From a virus: a stretch of 61,720 nucleotides of DNA. A program made the translations under genes and the position numbers. The stretch is from positions 1 to 61,720 of IMG/VR virus record IMGVR_UViG_3300035438_000178, one strand, 5' to 3'. The notes under the pieces were generated by a model that did not search any database, had not been told where the DNA came from, and saw only the letters and a list, made by a program, of their open reading frames with translations. How positions within the stretch are numbered: position 1 is the stretch's first letter; each line of letters opens with the position of its first letter. Positions 16,475 to 26,230 of the stretch are shown one piece after another.

Positions 16475-18043
16475 TTAAGATAATGCGATAGAATAGGCTA
16501 TCATTAGTAATTCTATTTCAGTAGTGCCCTTATATATTCCTCCATTGGACACAATCAAGTCTCCAGAGTAATCTATTTGTGTGGTCCCATTAATAGTCAG
16601 TTTAGCGGTAGTACCAGTAGTAACTGAAGTTGCACTTCCACCAATCACAACTCTTGTAGAGAAATTAGGAGCTATTGATATTGAGTTATAACTAAACATT
16701 GGATTAAAAACAGCCCCAAACATTCCTAAAAAACCTCCATTAAGACTTATGCTTCCAGATGCATTTGGAGGACCCATTGAGTTGTCAAATGTGCCTATGT
16801 TTAAATCACCGTAAACACCTAAGTTATACGGTGTAGTGGTTCCAGATACTCCAAATTGAGAAGATGAAGAGTTTATCTGGAAAGAAGGATTAAAGGGACT
16901 GCTTATTGAAAATGAATAGTATGTAGCTTCTAATTCAATGCCACCATAAGTCATACCGATTCTATCGTACCGATAAAAACGACCACTTGATGGCTGGAAC
17001 TCAAATCCCATTGCACCATTGTCAGAGACAACAAGTTTCTCAATGGGGCTAGCTGTTCCTATACCAAGATTCTTAAGGCTATTATCCCAGTATAACTGAG
17101 AATCACTTGATATACTATTAGTTCCGTTCCAGAATGCTACACGTGTAGCAACACCACTACCAGAAACCCCACCAACGGCAACTGTCTGATTTTCCCAAAC
17201 CTGAAGAGTTGAGTTATAAACTAAGAACTGACCATTTGTAGGAGTAGTTGTAATCCTTACGTTGTGCAGTTCATTAAGCTCGTATCCATTATCAACCTTT
17301 ACATAAATCTGTCCTTGTGTTGGATGTGCTCTAACAACAAATCCTAAGATTACAGTATGTTGAGGTGCTAAAGGCTTTACGTTAGTAATTGCACCAAAAG
17401 TTATTGGAGATAGATAAAGAACATCACCATCATTCCACGTCTCACCTTGAAGCGAACCAGTGGTGTTAATGTTTCTTACTAATCCTGAAGAAGTTACAAA
17501 ACCTTCTTGGTTGTTTGCTATAGTTTCTGTTACAATACCAATAGTATCAGCAGAGTTTGGGTCTGAATCAGCACGAGCCAATCCAATCTTTAATCTGTTT
17601 CCCTGCGCTCCTGTAATCTTAACAGCCTGATAGTTAGCCTCAAGAAGGTCTACACCTGCCTTATTTACTACACGAACTACTTGCTCTTGTCCTATTTGAA
17701 GCGTTACATTATTTCCAAGAAGGCGAAGGTCTAAAGTTCCATCAGCATTATTCCAAGCCATCATACCCTCCTGAAGGGCAGCAGTGTAAGTTGTATTGTA
17801 AAGCGTGTAGTTTGTGGTTACACCACCAACAGAAATAGTATTTAGAGTAGTGTTACCGCGAGTAGTTACGGTATCAAGAGTATCAGATTCCTCTATATCT
17901 CCTCCAGACTCAGGAAATGTAATATTACCTAAGATTTTCTTAAATAGCGTATAGTAGGTAACCGTCTTTGTTCTAGAGGTTCCTTGTATGGTGAGGGTGA
18001 ACTCATCCGTAGGATTGATGATTACATCTTTTTCTAACGCCAT
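16475..18043 (-). CDS. Tail fibre protein, 522 aa
   Basis: The motif N-L-G-I-G-T-A-S-P-I-E-K-L-V-V (residues about 320-335) is a hallmark of Bacteroidota phage and pyocin-like fibre proteins. Upstream lies a beta-rich region with W-N-N-A-D-G-T-L-D-L-R, followed by a glycine-rich distal part. There is no intramolecular chaperone domain at the C terminus, unlike many fibres with this motif. It begins a transcript with its own -7 box after a terminator. Confidence 0.65.
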   Translation of the reverse strand: MALEKDVIINPTDEFTLTIQGTSRTKTVTYYTLFKKILGNITFPESGGDIEESDTLDTVTTRGNTTLNTISVGGVTTNYTLYNTTYTAALQEGMMAWNNADGTLDLRLLGNNVTLQIGQEQVVRVVNKAGVDLLEANYQAVKITGAQGNRLKIGLARADSDPNSADTIGIVTETIANNQEGFVTSSGLVRNINTTGSLQGETWNDGDVLYLSPITFGAITNVKPLAPQHTVILGFVVRAHPTQGQIYVKVDNGYELNELHNVRITTTPTNGQFLVYNSTLQVWENQTVAVGGVSGSGVATRVAFWNGTNSISSDSQLYWDNSLKNLGIGTASPIEKLVVSDNGAMGFEFQPSSGRFYRYDRIGMTYGGIELEATYYSFSISSPFNPSFQINSSSSQFGVSGTTTPYNLGVYGDLNIGTFDNSMGPPNASGSISLNGGFLGMFGAVFNPMFSYNSISIAPNFSTRVVIGGSATSVTTGTTAKLTINGTTQIDYSGDLIVSNGGIYKGTTEIELLMIAYSIALS

Positions 18044-18047
18044 ATAA

Positions 18048-18055
18048 CAAAGGTA
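18048..18055 (-). promoter_or_regulatory. Late promoter -7 box (TACCTTTG)
   Basis: Minus-strand TACCTTTG ends five bases before the ATG at 18043 and follows the terminator hairpin at 18068-18087, the same terminator-then-promoter arrangement as at 7.7 kb. Confidence 0.45.
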
Positions 18056-18067
18056 GTTAAAAGAGAA

Positions 18068-18087
18068 TAGCCCTCGTAAGAGGGCTA
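18068..18087 (-). terminator. Intrinsic terminator
   Basis: TAGCCCTC and GAGGGCTA pair perfectly over a four-base loop. On the minus strand the hairpin is followed by TTCTCTTTTAAC. It lies 20 bases below the stop of the 18107-18427 gene. Confidence 0.85.
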
Positions 18088-18106
18088 CTCAATTGGATTC
18101 CAGACC

Positions 18107-18427
18107 TTACTCTTGAGGAATCACGCAGTATGGTGATGTCGGATTTACCTCGCAGAATTTTACAGCGTATTGCTGTTCCCATCCACCGAACCAGTGTACA
18201 GCAGAATCTGGAGTAGGCCACACTATAAAGGATAAGAATTCCGTAGGGATTTCTTGGTAAAAGATAATGTCCACCGCCCAACGTGGGTCAGTTTCCACAA
18301 GTCCGATTTGATGAACGGCACAATTCACAAAAGATACCTCACCTTCGTTCATTTCAGCGAATCCCGATGAAAGCATATCGGCAATGAACTGCCCTTCGGT
18401 AGGCCAAGCATATTTCAAGTAGGTCAT
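18107..18427 (-). CDS. Virion-cluster protein of unknown function, 106 aa
   Basis: The start at 18427 gives an ATGA overlap with the preceding gene and avoids a 54-base overlap implied by the longer frame. The sequence is rich in Trp, Phe and Cys (D-P-R-W-A-V-D-I-I-F-Y; H-W-F-G-G-W). This small Trp-rich alpha/beta pattern recurs next to phage fibre genes, but I cannot name the family. It may assist the lectin-like protein encoded just upstream. Confidence 0.55.
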   Translation of the reverse strand: MTYLKYAWPTEGQFIADMLSSGFAEMNEGEVSFVNCAVHQIGLVETDPRWAVDIIFYQEIPTEFLSFIVWPTPDSAVHWFGGWEQQYAVKFCEVNPTSPYCVIPQE

Positions 18428-20382
18428 AACGTGGTTCTTTGAATACATACAGCGTCTGAAAGCGGAGTTGGCGCAAGCCACATTTGATTTATTTCAATTG
18501 GTACTTGATTAATATAGCTTGCCAAAAATTGCATATTTGTTGTAGTAAAAGAAGTTGCGCTTACTTGCTTTACTCCGTTTACAAATACGTCCGCAGTTGT
18601 TCCATCCCACTTAATGGCAATTTTAACTGCCGTTGTAGTAGTAGTAAAAAGTGATGTACCAGAACCAGCAACCCATTTTGATATATTTAGTCTTGAGTCA
18701 ACTCCTCCAGTATTCCGAATATTAAAACCGTTGGTAAATGAACCGTTGACCGTGTCAAGAAAAAATCCAGTGCTTGTGCTATCCCGTGTGTATCCAATAT
18801 TGTCGGACAAATCAAGAAATAAAGTACCACCAGCAGCCGTAATAAAACCATTGGTAAAGATGTTGGCTCGTGTAAAAGAATCGCCAATCCTTGTTACAGC
18901 TGCGAATGTTGTTGGGATGTAGCTGGTTGGGTAGGCTCCAGCCTCCAATTGAGGTAGTGCGTGTAAAAATCCTTGACCAGTAGAAAGAGTAGAAGGTAAT
19001 GCTAACAAATAAATAACTGGACTACCAGTTGGAGATGCTCCAGTTGTTATACTTACATTAACCCGATACCATCCACTGCCCCAGTTTTGTACCGTAGATG
19101 TGCAGAATGTAGATGTTCCAAGCGTAACCCCAGCAGCTGCTATATTAATGACTTGTGTCCAAGATGTACCCCCCCATTGAAAACTATTATTAAATTGCAT
19201 ACTGGTAACAACATCTACACCATCGTACTTAAAAAATGCACTCAATACATAGCCAGTCGAGCCAGCCAATACAGATGAAGTGCAATTTTGTTGGGCATAT
19301 CTTAATGTTCCTGCTGCTTCATTTTTAGTTATGCGGGCGCAATTAACACCAGCCATTGGAGAACCACTTACAGTGGTGTCGTAAGCAACTCCAGTAGTTG
19401 CGTTGTAAAGCAATCTGTTAGGGACAAGGTTCGTGCGTTGGGGTTCAAGCAACAATCTACCACAAGTGTTCAAAGTCCCGTCTGCGTTACGGAAGTCTAT
19501 GCGGGGGACATTCAATCTGTCAGTAGTAGCGAAGTAGTTCATTCTTGATGAACCTTGAACTACCTGCATACCCCACAGTAAGTAGTCTACGAGTCCACTT
19601 CCAGCAATGGTTAGGTCACCATAGTTTCCAAAGGTGTTAGACGCACTGCTGGCATACTGAAGGCCAAAGTCATTGAAGTTACTCGTAGCCGTAATTGAGA
19701 TTCTATACCATCCATTTCCTTCAGATGTTATAGAGCCAGTTGTTCCGGGTATGTTATTGTGTTGTACACTTACAACGGAGGCTGTATCTAAGTCAAAGAT
19801 GACCCCAGTCCATATAAACTGTCCTCCAGCACCTTTCAAACTTACGTACCTTGAGTTAACCTTCTTTACATATGCGGAGTATGTATACGTACCTAATGGA
19901 ACTACTTTAGATTGATAACAAGGATGTGGTCCAACAGTTATAGTAGACGCATAAGAATCAGCGGTGTTTGTTCCATCAGGAGCAACGCCAGCATTGGCTA
20001 CTATTGTTATGTTGTTCGTTAGCCACAATACATTTTCTAATTCTTGACTATACGTAAACAAATTATAAGGACTCAGTCTAATTACCCCTGTAGAATCAGT
20101 ATAGGTAGCATCAGAAGCACGAGTAAAGTCAAGGTCACCTAATGCCGAATTTGGTTTCTCAGCAAAAACAATATCCTCTTTAATGCCATCAGGTATAAGT
20201 ACCAAAGATGCATCTTTAAGTAGTCCATTTGAATTTAGACCAAGCAGCCCATTTAACGCACATACAGCGTTCTGGAAGACACCTCCAGCAGCAGTAACAC
20301 GAATAAAGTATTGTCCATATAGAGACTTAGCAAAGTTGAATACGAGCCCTCCCTTGCCTAAACCTAATCCTAAGCCAAGCAT
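18424..20382 (-). CDS. Carbohydrate-binding receptor-binding protein, 652 aa
   Basis: After a Gly/Leu-rich start and an F-T-R-A-S-D-A-T-Y segment, two jelly-roll domains of about 150 residues follow (near 130-270 and 325-480). Each has the W-Y-R-I/V-S/N-I/V pattern of phage carbohydrate-binding modules. The junction A-Y-P-T-S-Y-I-P-T-T (near 480) is the usual linker to a C-terminal concanavalin/LamG-like domain, here residues about 500-640. No glycosidase motif is visible, so binding to host surface glycan is the likely role. Confidence 0.7.
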   Translation of the reverse strand: MLGLGLGLGKGGLVFNFAKSLYGQYFIRVTAAGGVFQNAVCALNGLLGLNSNGLLKDASLVLIPDGIKEDIVFAEKPNSALGDLDFTRASDATYTDSTGVIRLSPYNLFTYSQELENVLWLTNNITIVANAGVAPDGTNTADSYASTITVGPHPCYQSKVVPLGTYTYSAYVKKVNSRYVSLKGAGGQFIWTGVIFDLDTASVVSVQHNNIPGTTGSITSEGNGWYRISITATSNFNDFGLQYASSASNTFGNYGDLTIAGSGLVDYLLWGMQVVQGSSRMNYFATTDRLNVPRIDFRNADGTLNTCGRLLLEPQRTNLVPNRLLYNATTGVAYDTTVSGSPMAGVNCARITKNEAAGTLRYAQQNCTSSVLAGSTGYVLSAFFKYDGVDVVTSMQFNNSFQWGGTSWTQVINIAAAGVTLGTSTFCTSTVQNWGSGWYRVNVSITTGASPTGSPVIYLLALPSTLSTGQGFLHALPQLEAGAYPTSYIPTTFAAVTRIGDSFTRANIFTNGFITAAGGTLFLDLSDNIGYTRDSTSTGFFLDTVNGSFTNGFNIRNTGGVDSRLNISKWVAGSGTSLFTTTTTAVKIAIKWDGTTADVFVNGVKQVSATSFTTTNMQFLASYINQVPIEINQMWLAPTPLSDAVCIQRTTL

Positions 20383-20404
20383 CTCAAAAGATATTTAAGC
20401 CTAA

Positions 20405-20671
20405 TTAGGCGATGTATGCAATCGCTGAGCCGCTTGATACGGTGACAGCGCTAAACAACCCATACAATGTAAATCCAGCAGGAAATGTAATAGAAGTAAG
20501 GTTCGCTCCAGCATAAGACGTCACGGAGATAACAGAATCCTCAACCATAGAGATTGCACGATACTGCTCGTCAGTAACTGGTGTGAATCCAGACACAATA
20601 CGTCTAAATCCTTTCTGTCCAAAGGACTGGCGGTAGAAATTGGGTTCCGCCTGAATGTTTTCGTAAGCCAT
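20405..20671 (-). CDS. Small virion protein, possible head decoration, 88 aa
   Basis: A helical N terminus is followed by a compact beta domain (I-T-F-P-A-G-F-T-L-Y-G) that looks like the small trimeric heads of decoration or fibre proteins. It has its own -7 box about 50 bases upstream. It lies between portal and receptor-binding protein. The role is inferred from fold impression only. Confidence 0.5.
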   Translation of the reverse strand: MAYENIQAEPNFYRQSFGQKGFRRIVSGFTPVTDEQYRAISMVEDSVISVTSYAGANLTSITFPAGFTLYGLFSAVTVSSGSAIAYIA

Positions 20672-20716
20672 AGTTCAAGTTTTAAGATTAAAGAACAAAT
20701 ACAATACTATGCTGGA

Positions 20717-20724
20717 CAAATATA
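20717..20724 (-). promoter_or_regulatory. Late promoter -7 box (TATATTTG)
   Basis: Minus-strand TATATTTG lies 45 bases before the ATG at 20671. It overlaps the last base positions of the portal gene region only marginally, in a 56-base intergenic gap. Confidence 0.5.
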
Positions 20725-20727
20725 CTT

Positions 20728-23169
20728 CTATTCTTGAAGCAAAATTTTCATAATGTCATCCTCCTGCTCGTCAGTCAATTCAGGACGTTCGCCCTTACGT
20801 TGAGAGATTAGTTTAGACTGGGCAACAGCTTGTTTATCAACGCGCTCATCTTTCCGGTCTTCCTTCATCTTGTCAAGCATCTCCTTCTGTTGGGTCTGAT
20901 TGACATTCATCTGACCCATCGCCATCAACTTCTGCTTTTCCAATTCTGTACGTAAGCTGTACTCCAACTGAAGCAACTGCTTCTTGCCTTCGGTCTCAGC
21001 AGCAATCTCTGCCTGACGAGCCTGTGCCTGTGCTTGAGTTTCAGCCATTCTGCCTTGAGAAGTTACCTGAGCAACTTGAGCATTAGCCTGTGCCTGCATC
21101 TGAGAGTTCTGAGCAGCCTGTTCTTGCTTCTCGCGGATACGCTTCTTACGACGAACAACCAGCAAACGCTCGGCTTGGTCTACATCTTTCAACTGACGGA
21201 TAGCAATAGCGTCCTCCAAGTTGATTTCTCCAATGCTCAATGCAGCTTGAATGTTGGCTTCCAAGTACGCTTTGTCTTGGTCATCCATCTCCGTAACTAC
21301 GCGCACACCAAAGTTGTACATAGGAAGGTCCTTGAACGATGCAAGAATCTTCATATTCTCAACTCCAATAGCAGTTTCGTAAGCTTTGAACAGAATAGAC
21401 TTCTCAGGGATAATCTGAAGGCAACGAACTACGTCCTCACAAACACGACGGAACAATACCAAAGAAGCATTCGTAATGTCGTAAGTGGCGTTGTTTGCAG
21501 CAGCAATAGCCTGTTGACGTACACCTACGAGTTGCTCACCCTTAGGAGTAGTACCATCGACAACCTCGTTGATTCCCGTAGCGTCGCGAATCATACGCAA
21601 GTTGTGGTTGTAGATTCCAATCAACTCATTGATATTCCGAATGCTGTTGTCCAACGGGCGGATAGGAGGATTCTGGAAACTACCATCAGGATTCTTAGAA
21701 CGATAGTAGAAGATACCAGTCTGCTCGTAGATGTCTTGGATATCAAGTGGTTGCAATTCACCACCACGTCCAAGTTGTACGTTCTCCAATCCTTCGATGT
21801 CTACAATCAATCCATCAGGCTTAGCCTTAGCAATTGATTGCTGCATCTTCAGGTGAGAAAGTTGCAGTTGGTCAGCAAAGGTGATGATGCCAGATACCAT
21901 TGACTTAGGAATCATCCGACGCAAGTTCACAGCAACAGCGCTGTAAGAGAAGCGAGGACGAGACATATCGTGAACATTCTTCGGGATATTCTTCTTCAGA
22001 CCGTAGTCGAACAAGTAATCCGTTCCAATGATGTACTTACCTCCATAGATGGTGGCATTCTGCATATGCACAGCCTCACGGTCATAAACAGACTGCTGAG
22101 GTGCTTTGTACTGATATCCTTTGTAGTAGAATCCGATATTGCCAAAGCGTGACTCTTTCTTCTCAAAGATGATGTCGTCAACAGAAGCAAACTCAAACTC
22201 CATCATATTGATGGTGTATTGGTCGTAGCCATATTGGTATACGCCAAGAGCAGAGTCGTAGTAAGATTCAGAAAGGCGGTCAGGGTTGTTACCCATCGTG
22301 TTCATCACAGTGACAGCCATCTGTTTGTACTGGTCTTCAGTAAACTGAGTTCCAGCCATCCGCTTAAGTTCCTGAATAGAAATACGACGGAGGTGACCCA
22401 TATAGATACAATCCGAGAAGTTCGGGTCGTCTGTAAGGCTATGGATAAAGTAAGCAGGGTCTACGTAGTCCTCTTTGATTCCGTAGTTCGGGTCGTTGTT
22501 ACGCTTAACAACAGCCATACCGATGCTAACGAGGTCTTCTACGTTGCGACGATAGATACGCTCATTAAAGTCATTCCAAGACAGTGTGAGGCGTGTAGCA
22601 ATCTGTGCTGCAATCTCTGCTTGCGTCTTGATGTTTGTTTCGAAGAAAATCTCTGCTTCTTCAAGGCTTTCAGGAAGAGCGTCTGGGTCAGCAGATGTTT
22701 CAAGACCCATTTCCTTAGCTTCCTTAAGAATATCCTTATTCTTAACCATTGCCCGGATACGAGCCTTCTCCTTATCCTTCTCACTATGAGAAAGTGGGTC
22801 AATTGCCTCTACGTTAGGATATGGTTCAGTAGACAGAATCTTATTGACTACAATCTTAACGAACTTAGGGATGATGGGTACTGGAGACCAATCAATAGAA
22901 AGAAGAGCACCATCACCATTGTTCGGGTCCAGAGACGTTAGAATCTGTTTGTAGATATTGGTATCCTGAGTTCCATTCGCATAGTCGCGATTGATTTGAA
23001 ACTCACGCCAACGGACATTGTACAATGAACCAGTTGTGTCAACTCCTCCCCACTGCGAGTATACGCTTTTCGCGTATTGTAAACCGTACTCTTTACTGAC
23101 CTTCGTTGTGTGATTCGCCAACGGGTCAGGAAAGTTTACGTTACTCGACAAGTCGATATAGTCTGCCAT
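20728..23169 (-). CDS. Portal protein, 813 aa
   Basis: It follows the large terminase gene and is the size of large podovirus portals. The core (residues about 60-600) has N-L-R-R-M-I-P-K-S-M-V, then D-P-A-Y-F-I-H-S and I-R-D-A-T-G-I-N-E (near 530), typical of portal stem and wing regions. Residues about 670-800 form a long Gln/Ala/Lys/Glu-rich coiled coil, a barrel-like extension that would project into the capsid. The dodecamer is the DNA entry and exit channel and docks TerL. It has its own -7 box (23190-23197). Confidence 0.85.
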   Translation of the reverse strand: MADYIDLSSNVNFPDPLANHTTKVSKEYGLQYAKSVYSQWGGVDTTGSLYNVRWREFQINRDYANGTQDTNIYKQILTSLDPNNGDGALLSIDWSPVPIIPKFVKIVVNKILSTEPYPNVEAIDPLSHSEKDKEKARIRAMVKNKDILKEAKEMGLETSADPDALPESLEEAEIFFETNIKTQAEIAAQIATRLTLSWNDFNERIYRRNVEDLVSIGMAVVKRNNDPNYGIKEDYVDPAYFIHSLTDDPNFSDCIYMGHLRRISIQELKRMAGTQFTEDQYKQMAVTVMNTMGNNPDRLSESYYDSALGVYQYGYDQYTINMMEFEFASVDDIIFEKKESRFGNIGFYYKGYQYKAPQQSVYDREAVHMQNATIYGGKYIIGTDYLFDYGLKKNIPKNVHDMSRPRFSYSAVAVNLRRMIPKSMVSGIITFADQLQLSHLKMQQSIAKAKPDGLIVDIEGLENVQLGRGGELQPLDIQDIYEQTGIFYYRSKNPDGSFQNPPIRPLDNSIRNINELIGIYNHNLRMIRDATGINEVVDGTTPKGEQLVGVRQQAIAAANNATYDITNASLVLFRRVCEDVVRCLQIIPEKSILFKAYETAIGVENMKILASFKDLPMYNFGVRVVTEMDDQDKAYLEANIQAALSIGEINLEDAIAIRQLKDVDQAERLLVVRRKKRIREKQEQAAQNSQMQAQANAQVAQVTSQGRMAETQAQAQARQAEIAAETEGKKQLLQLEYSLRTELEKQKLMAMGQMNVNQTQQKEMLDKMKEDRKDERVDKQAVAQSKLISQRKGERPELTDEQEDDIMKILLQE

Positions 23170-23189
23170 AATAACTTAAGCCTTTTATG

Positions 23190-23197
23190 CAAATATA
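23190..23197 (-). promoter_or_regulatory. Late promoter -7 box of portal gene (TATATTTG)
   Basis: Minus-strand TATATTTGC lies 20 bases before the portal ATG in a 37-base gap. No -33 TTG at 19-21 bases. Confidence 0.5.
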
Positions 23198-23206
23198 CAG
23201 ATATAA

Positions 23207-25327
23207 CTAACGCCTGATTTCCCGTGTCTTACGGAAGAATACTTTCTCATTGAAATTAGTTTTGGGCTTTTCCATCGTAACCTTCTGAGCGCCAAGCAAT
23301 GCTAAGCCAGACGAGATACTCAAGTCAAATCTAGTTCGGTCATCAATCTTGAAATTCACCCAATCCTCAAGAGTTCTAACAAAGTACATATTCCCGTACT
23401 GTCCGGTCTCGTCGTTGAGTCCAACGTGATGGTGGATATAAGATTCAATAGCCTGAGCGTGAGCTTGAATGACATCCTGAGAGTTAGATGGAATACCTTT
23501 TGACTTCACCGTAACGTGGGTGGTAGAACCGCCGAGGTGTTGTGGTCGGTCCATAATGTAACCATCGTAACCTCTTGATTCAAAGTATCTTACGATTCCG
23601 TATTTGTTGTTTTCTATCAAGAGAGGGAAGCCATAGAACACAGCAGCCATCAAAACATCCTCATAGAATATCTTCGCTAGAGGTGGTCTTGATGCATACT
23701 CGGCTACAAACATATTGGAAGGAAACTCCATATTGAACTTGGTCATCATATGACAAGCACCTTTAGAGCCACGTCCATCTGTAGTCACATCCAAGTCATA
23801 GGAGTCAACTCCACCAATGCCGAGGTGTGTATTGGGTGGAATCTTCTTATTCTTCTCTACTTTATATATGTTCTGCAAATGGGACGGAGGCATCCACGTA
23901 ATTCGCCACCTACCATTTGGGTCGGGTGAGAAGATAACCTTAGAGTCCTGAACGCCATCCTGCCAAACGAAGTTCCCAATTACTACAGGATTAGGAAACA
24001 AATCTTCGTTGTACTGAACCTGTTCGTATATCTTGTTGATGTTGAACAGGCTGGACTTTGTTGAATCACGAAATGCCTCATCATCAGTAAATGGGAACTG
24101 ACGGATGAATTCATTGAGTTCGTAGCTATCTGAGGACATAGCACGACGCTCGTTTCTCAAGAACGTCTTGGCTCCAATCTTGATGACGTCACCATCCATA
24201 CTTATGATTGGCTTCTCAGGGTCTTCAACGATAGCATTTCCATAGGTATCAAAGAAACCTTCCAATGCTTCGTAGGCAGGGATAAAAATCCGGTACAATC
24301 CAGAAATAGTACGGTCATTTTCGTTCCGTTTGCTTACATCTGAGTTCTGATACAGCTTTTTGTACTGGCGACCACCCTTATCCAGCGGGTTTACCGTAGA
24401 ACCTACCAGTGCTTTACCAATAATCTTACGACCAATCATCAAACAGGTACGATGGATGCGCCAAGATTCAGTAATATCTGCTGGCTTTACCCATTTTCCA
24501 GCCTCATCAAGAAACAAGACGTGGGTCTTGGAGCCGTCATAGGCGTTGTTGGTGGTATTTTTCCAGTTGATGATGGTGTCTAGCGCTTCCCCGACCTGAG
24601 AAGTTTTGTTATTCTTGGTAATACGTTTGGAAGGTTCGCGAAAAGCAAGCTCAACGCGAGGATTTGTCGTACCATCTTGGATAGGTTTAAAGAAGAAAGG
24701 GTAAGAACGGAAGATTGGGAGAACCTTCGACATAAAGACAGCATCCTGAGCGTCATCACCTGTCTTGGACATAATGCCCAACAGCTTCTCCTTCACTTGA
24801 GTAGCCTCATCCACAAGAATGGAGCTACACATATTGGTATATCCAGAGCGACGACACTTAACGTACACCTGTCCATAGCATCGTGGGTCTACTTCACAAG
24901 CCATTTGGTGAATGTGCAGTTTCCACTGGAAATGCAAGAAGCTTGGGTATCCAATATCAATCTTGCTCCACTGAAGAAACATATAGTGGTGTCCAGTCAG
25001 ATAGATTGGAACGCCATTATTGTAGAACCACACACCATTCCTACGTCTTTCGAACTCTGTCTCAATGTAGTCGTTGTACTTAGCCTTAAACTCTTTAGGC
25101 ATTTCGTACCACTCATCCATTGACTTAACGCCAATAAGCTCCTTAGGTGGCTCCTGACGTTCCCAGTATTGGTCTTCTTTCTTCTTATTATGAAAGAGGA
25201 TTTTAGATTTCTCAGGAAGTTCTGGGAGTTGAATCTGTAAATCTGCCAGTTCAATTATCTCTCCAGAAGTTTCCTGAGGACATATATTGATTACGACCTT
25301 ATCATCTATAATCTTTAGGCCAGCCAT
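23207..25327 (-). CDS. terL: Terminase large subunit, 706 aa
   Basis: The N-terminal ATPase has a degenerate Walker A, K-C-R-R-S-G-Y-T (residues 157-164), and Walker B V-L-F-L-D-E-A with D274-E275. The C-terminal nuclease domain begins near I-G-G-V-D-S-Y-D with candidate metal ligands, and the H-H-H-V-G segment lies near residue 640. It is somewhat longer than typical TerL because of an N-terminal 100-residue extension. It translocates DNA into the prohead and cuts it at the portal. The start overlaps the stop of the 99-aa gene by one base. Confidence 0.9.
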   Translation of the reverse strand: MAGLKIIDDKVVINICPQETSGEIIELADLQIQLPELPEKSKILFHNKKKEDQYWERQEPPKELIGVKSMDEWYEMPKEFKAKYNDYIETEFERRRNGVWFYNNGVPIYLTGHHYMFLQWSKIDIGYPSFLHFQWKLHIHQMACEVDPRCYGQVYVKCRRSGYTNMCSSILVDEATQVKEKLLGIMSKTGDDAQDAVFMSKVLPIFRSYPFFFKPIQDGTTNPRVELAFREPSKRITKNNKTSQVGEALDTIINWKNTTNNAYDGSKTHVLFLDEAGKWVKPADITESWRIHRTCLMIGRKIIGKALVGSTVNPLDKGGRQYKKLYQNSDVSKRNENDRTISGLYRIFIPAYEALEGFFDTYGNAIVEDPEKPIISMDGDVIKIGAKTFLRNERRAMSSDSYELNEFIRQFPFTDDEAFRDSTKSSLFNINKIYEQVQYNEDLFPNPVVIGNFVWQDGVQDSKVIFSPDPNGRWRITWMPPSHLQNIYKVEKNKKIPPNTHLGIGGVDSYDLDVTTDGRGSKGACHMMTKFNMEFPSNMFVAEYASRPPLAKIFYEDVLMAAVFYGFPLLIENNKYGIVRYFESRGYDGYIMDRPQHLGGSTTHVTVKSKGIPSNSQDVIQAHAQAIESYIHHHVGLNDETGQYGNMYFVRTLEDWVNFKIDDRTRFDLSISSGLALLGAQKVTMEKPKTNFNEKVFFRKTREIRR

Positions 25328-25626
25328 TATGCACCTTTCGCTTTGCGTTCAGCAAATCCACCTTTGAAGTCAACTTCTTCTCCTATCTTCTTGGAATCCT
25401 CAAGGTCAAGAATCATCTGCTCAAGACGTTGACGTTCTTGTAGGAGTTCTCGGCAGTCGATTACGGACTGCTTGATGGAAGAGAGTTCAGCCTTACGTGC
25501 AGCACCGGAAATCTCAGAATCTACAGGGACGCGAATCTCCTCAATGAGGTTATTGATTGCGTCCTCCATAGAATCTAAAAGTCTTCGTGCTGCATCTACC
25601 GTGGTAAACTTATTCTTTGTAGTCAT
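25327..25626 (-). CDS. Candidate small terminase subunit, 99 aa
   Basis: It precedes and overlaps terL by one base, the usual small-subunit position. The protein is almost wholly helical: D-A-A-R-R-L-L-D-S-M-E-D at residues 10-21, then a coiled coil (residues about 45-80) with a basic tail. No clear helix-turn-helix is visible, so the assignment relies on context; a scaffold-like or packaging accessory role is the alternative. Confidence 0.5.
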   Translation of the reverse strand: MTTKNKFTTVDAARRLLDSMEDAINNLIEEIRVPVDSEISGAARKAELSSIKQSVIDCRELLQERQRLEQMILDLEDSKKIGEEVDFKGGFAERKAKGA

Positions 25627-26230
25627 AACAGATTGCCATAATATGGTCAGTATACATACGCCATACTTTCTTCCCTTGAACCTCCATCTCGTAGTCTGAA
25701 TTCTTGGAGAACAACACGATGTCTCCCTTCTTCACGCCTAGTTCCGCAAGAGCATCAGAGTCGAACATAATCCGACCGTAGCGATTCTCTTCTGGTTCAA
25801 GTGATACAATCTCAATGATATCACTAGTAATCTTCTTAGGCTGCTTTACAGGCTCTACGAATACCCAGTTGGTCAACATATGAAGACCTTCTTCGTTCTC
25901 GTAGGCATACACCTGAGTAGCAAATCCACCACTAGGGTCGTACTCAGCACGATAGTGGCGTTTCTTTTCATCCATTACCTGCATACCATCGACCATTACG
26001 TGGTGATGTAGGTATACAGTGTCCCCAACTTTCACTGGAGTTTTGTGTTTAGCGGGTACTGCGACTACTTTCCCTTGCGGAATGCGGTGTTCGAACTCGC
26101 TAAACTTGGACGAAAGGTACATTTCCTGACCACCAACGGTGACCGTTTCCTTTACCGCCTGTGGGATGTGGACGATAAAGCTGTCTAAACATTGCATATG
26201 AATTGAATTAGAAATTACAGTCGTTTTCAT
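25610..26230 (-). CDS. GroES-like co-chaperonin protein, 206 aa
   Basis: The first half has G-K-V-V-A-V-P and V-K-V-G-D-T-V-Y-L, the beta-barrel motifs of cpn10. A similar block near the C terminus (G-V-K-K-G-D-I-V-L-F and W-R-M-Y-T-D-H-I-M-A-I) suggests a tandem or extended cpn10 fold. Phage cpn10s replace host GroES for capsid folding; placement just before terminase and capsid genes fits that. The length is twice that of GroES (about 95). A start at the internal ATG (residue 12) is possible. Confidence 0.65.
   Translation of the reverse strand: MKTTVISNSIHMQCLDSFIVHIPQAVKETVTVGGQEMYLSSKFSEFEHRIPQGKVVAVPAKHKTPVKVGDTVYLHHHVMVDGMQVMDEKKRHYRAEYDPSGGFATQVYAYENEEGLHMLTNWVFVEPVKQPKKITSDIIEIVSLEPEENRYGRIMFDSDALAELGVKKGDIVLFSKNSDYEMEVQGKKVWRMYTDHIMAICYDYKE

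Noticed and set aside
12394-20382. Diversity-generating retroelement acting on the fibre or receptor-binding genes
   Set aside because: No reverse transcriptase gene and no template/variable repeat pair with adenine-specific changes was found.
21034-21837. 267-codon open frame on the plus strand opposite the portal gene
   Set aside because: Antisense to the portal coding region, no start context or partner genes; also a shadow.
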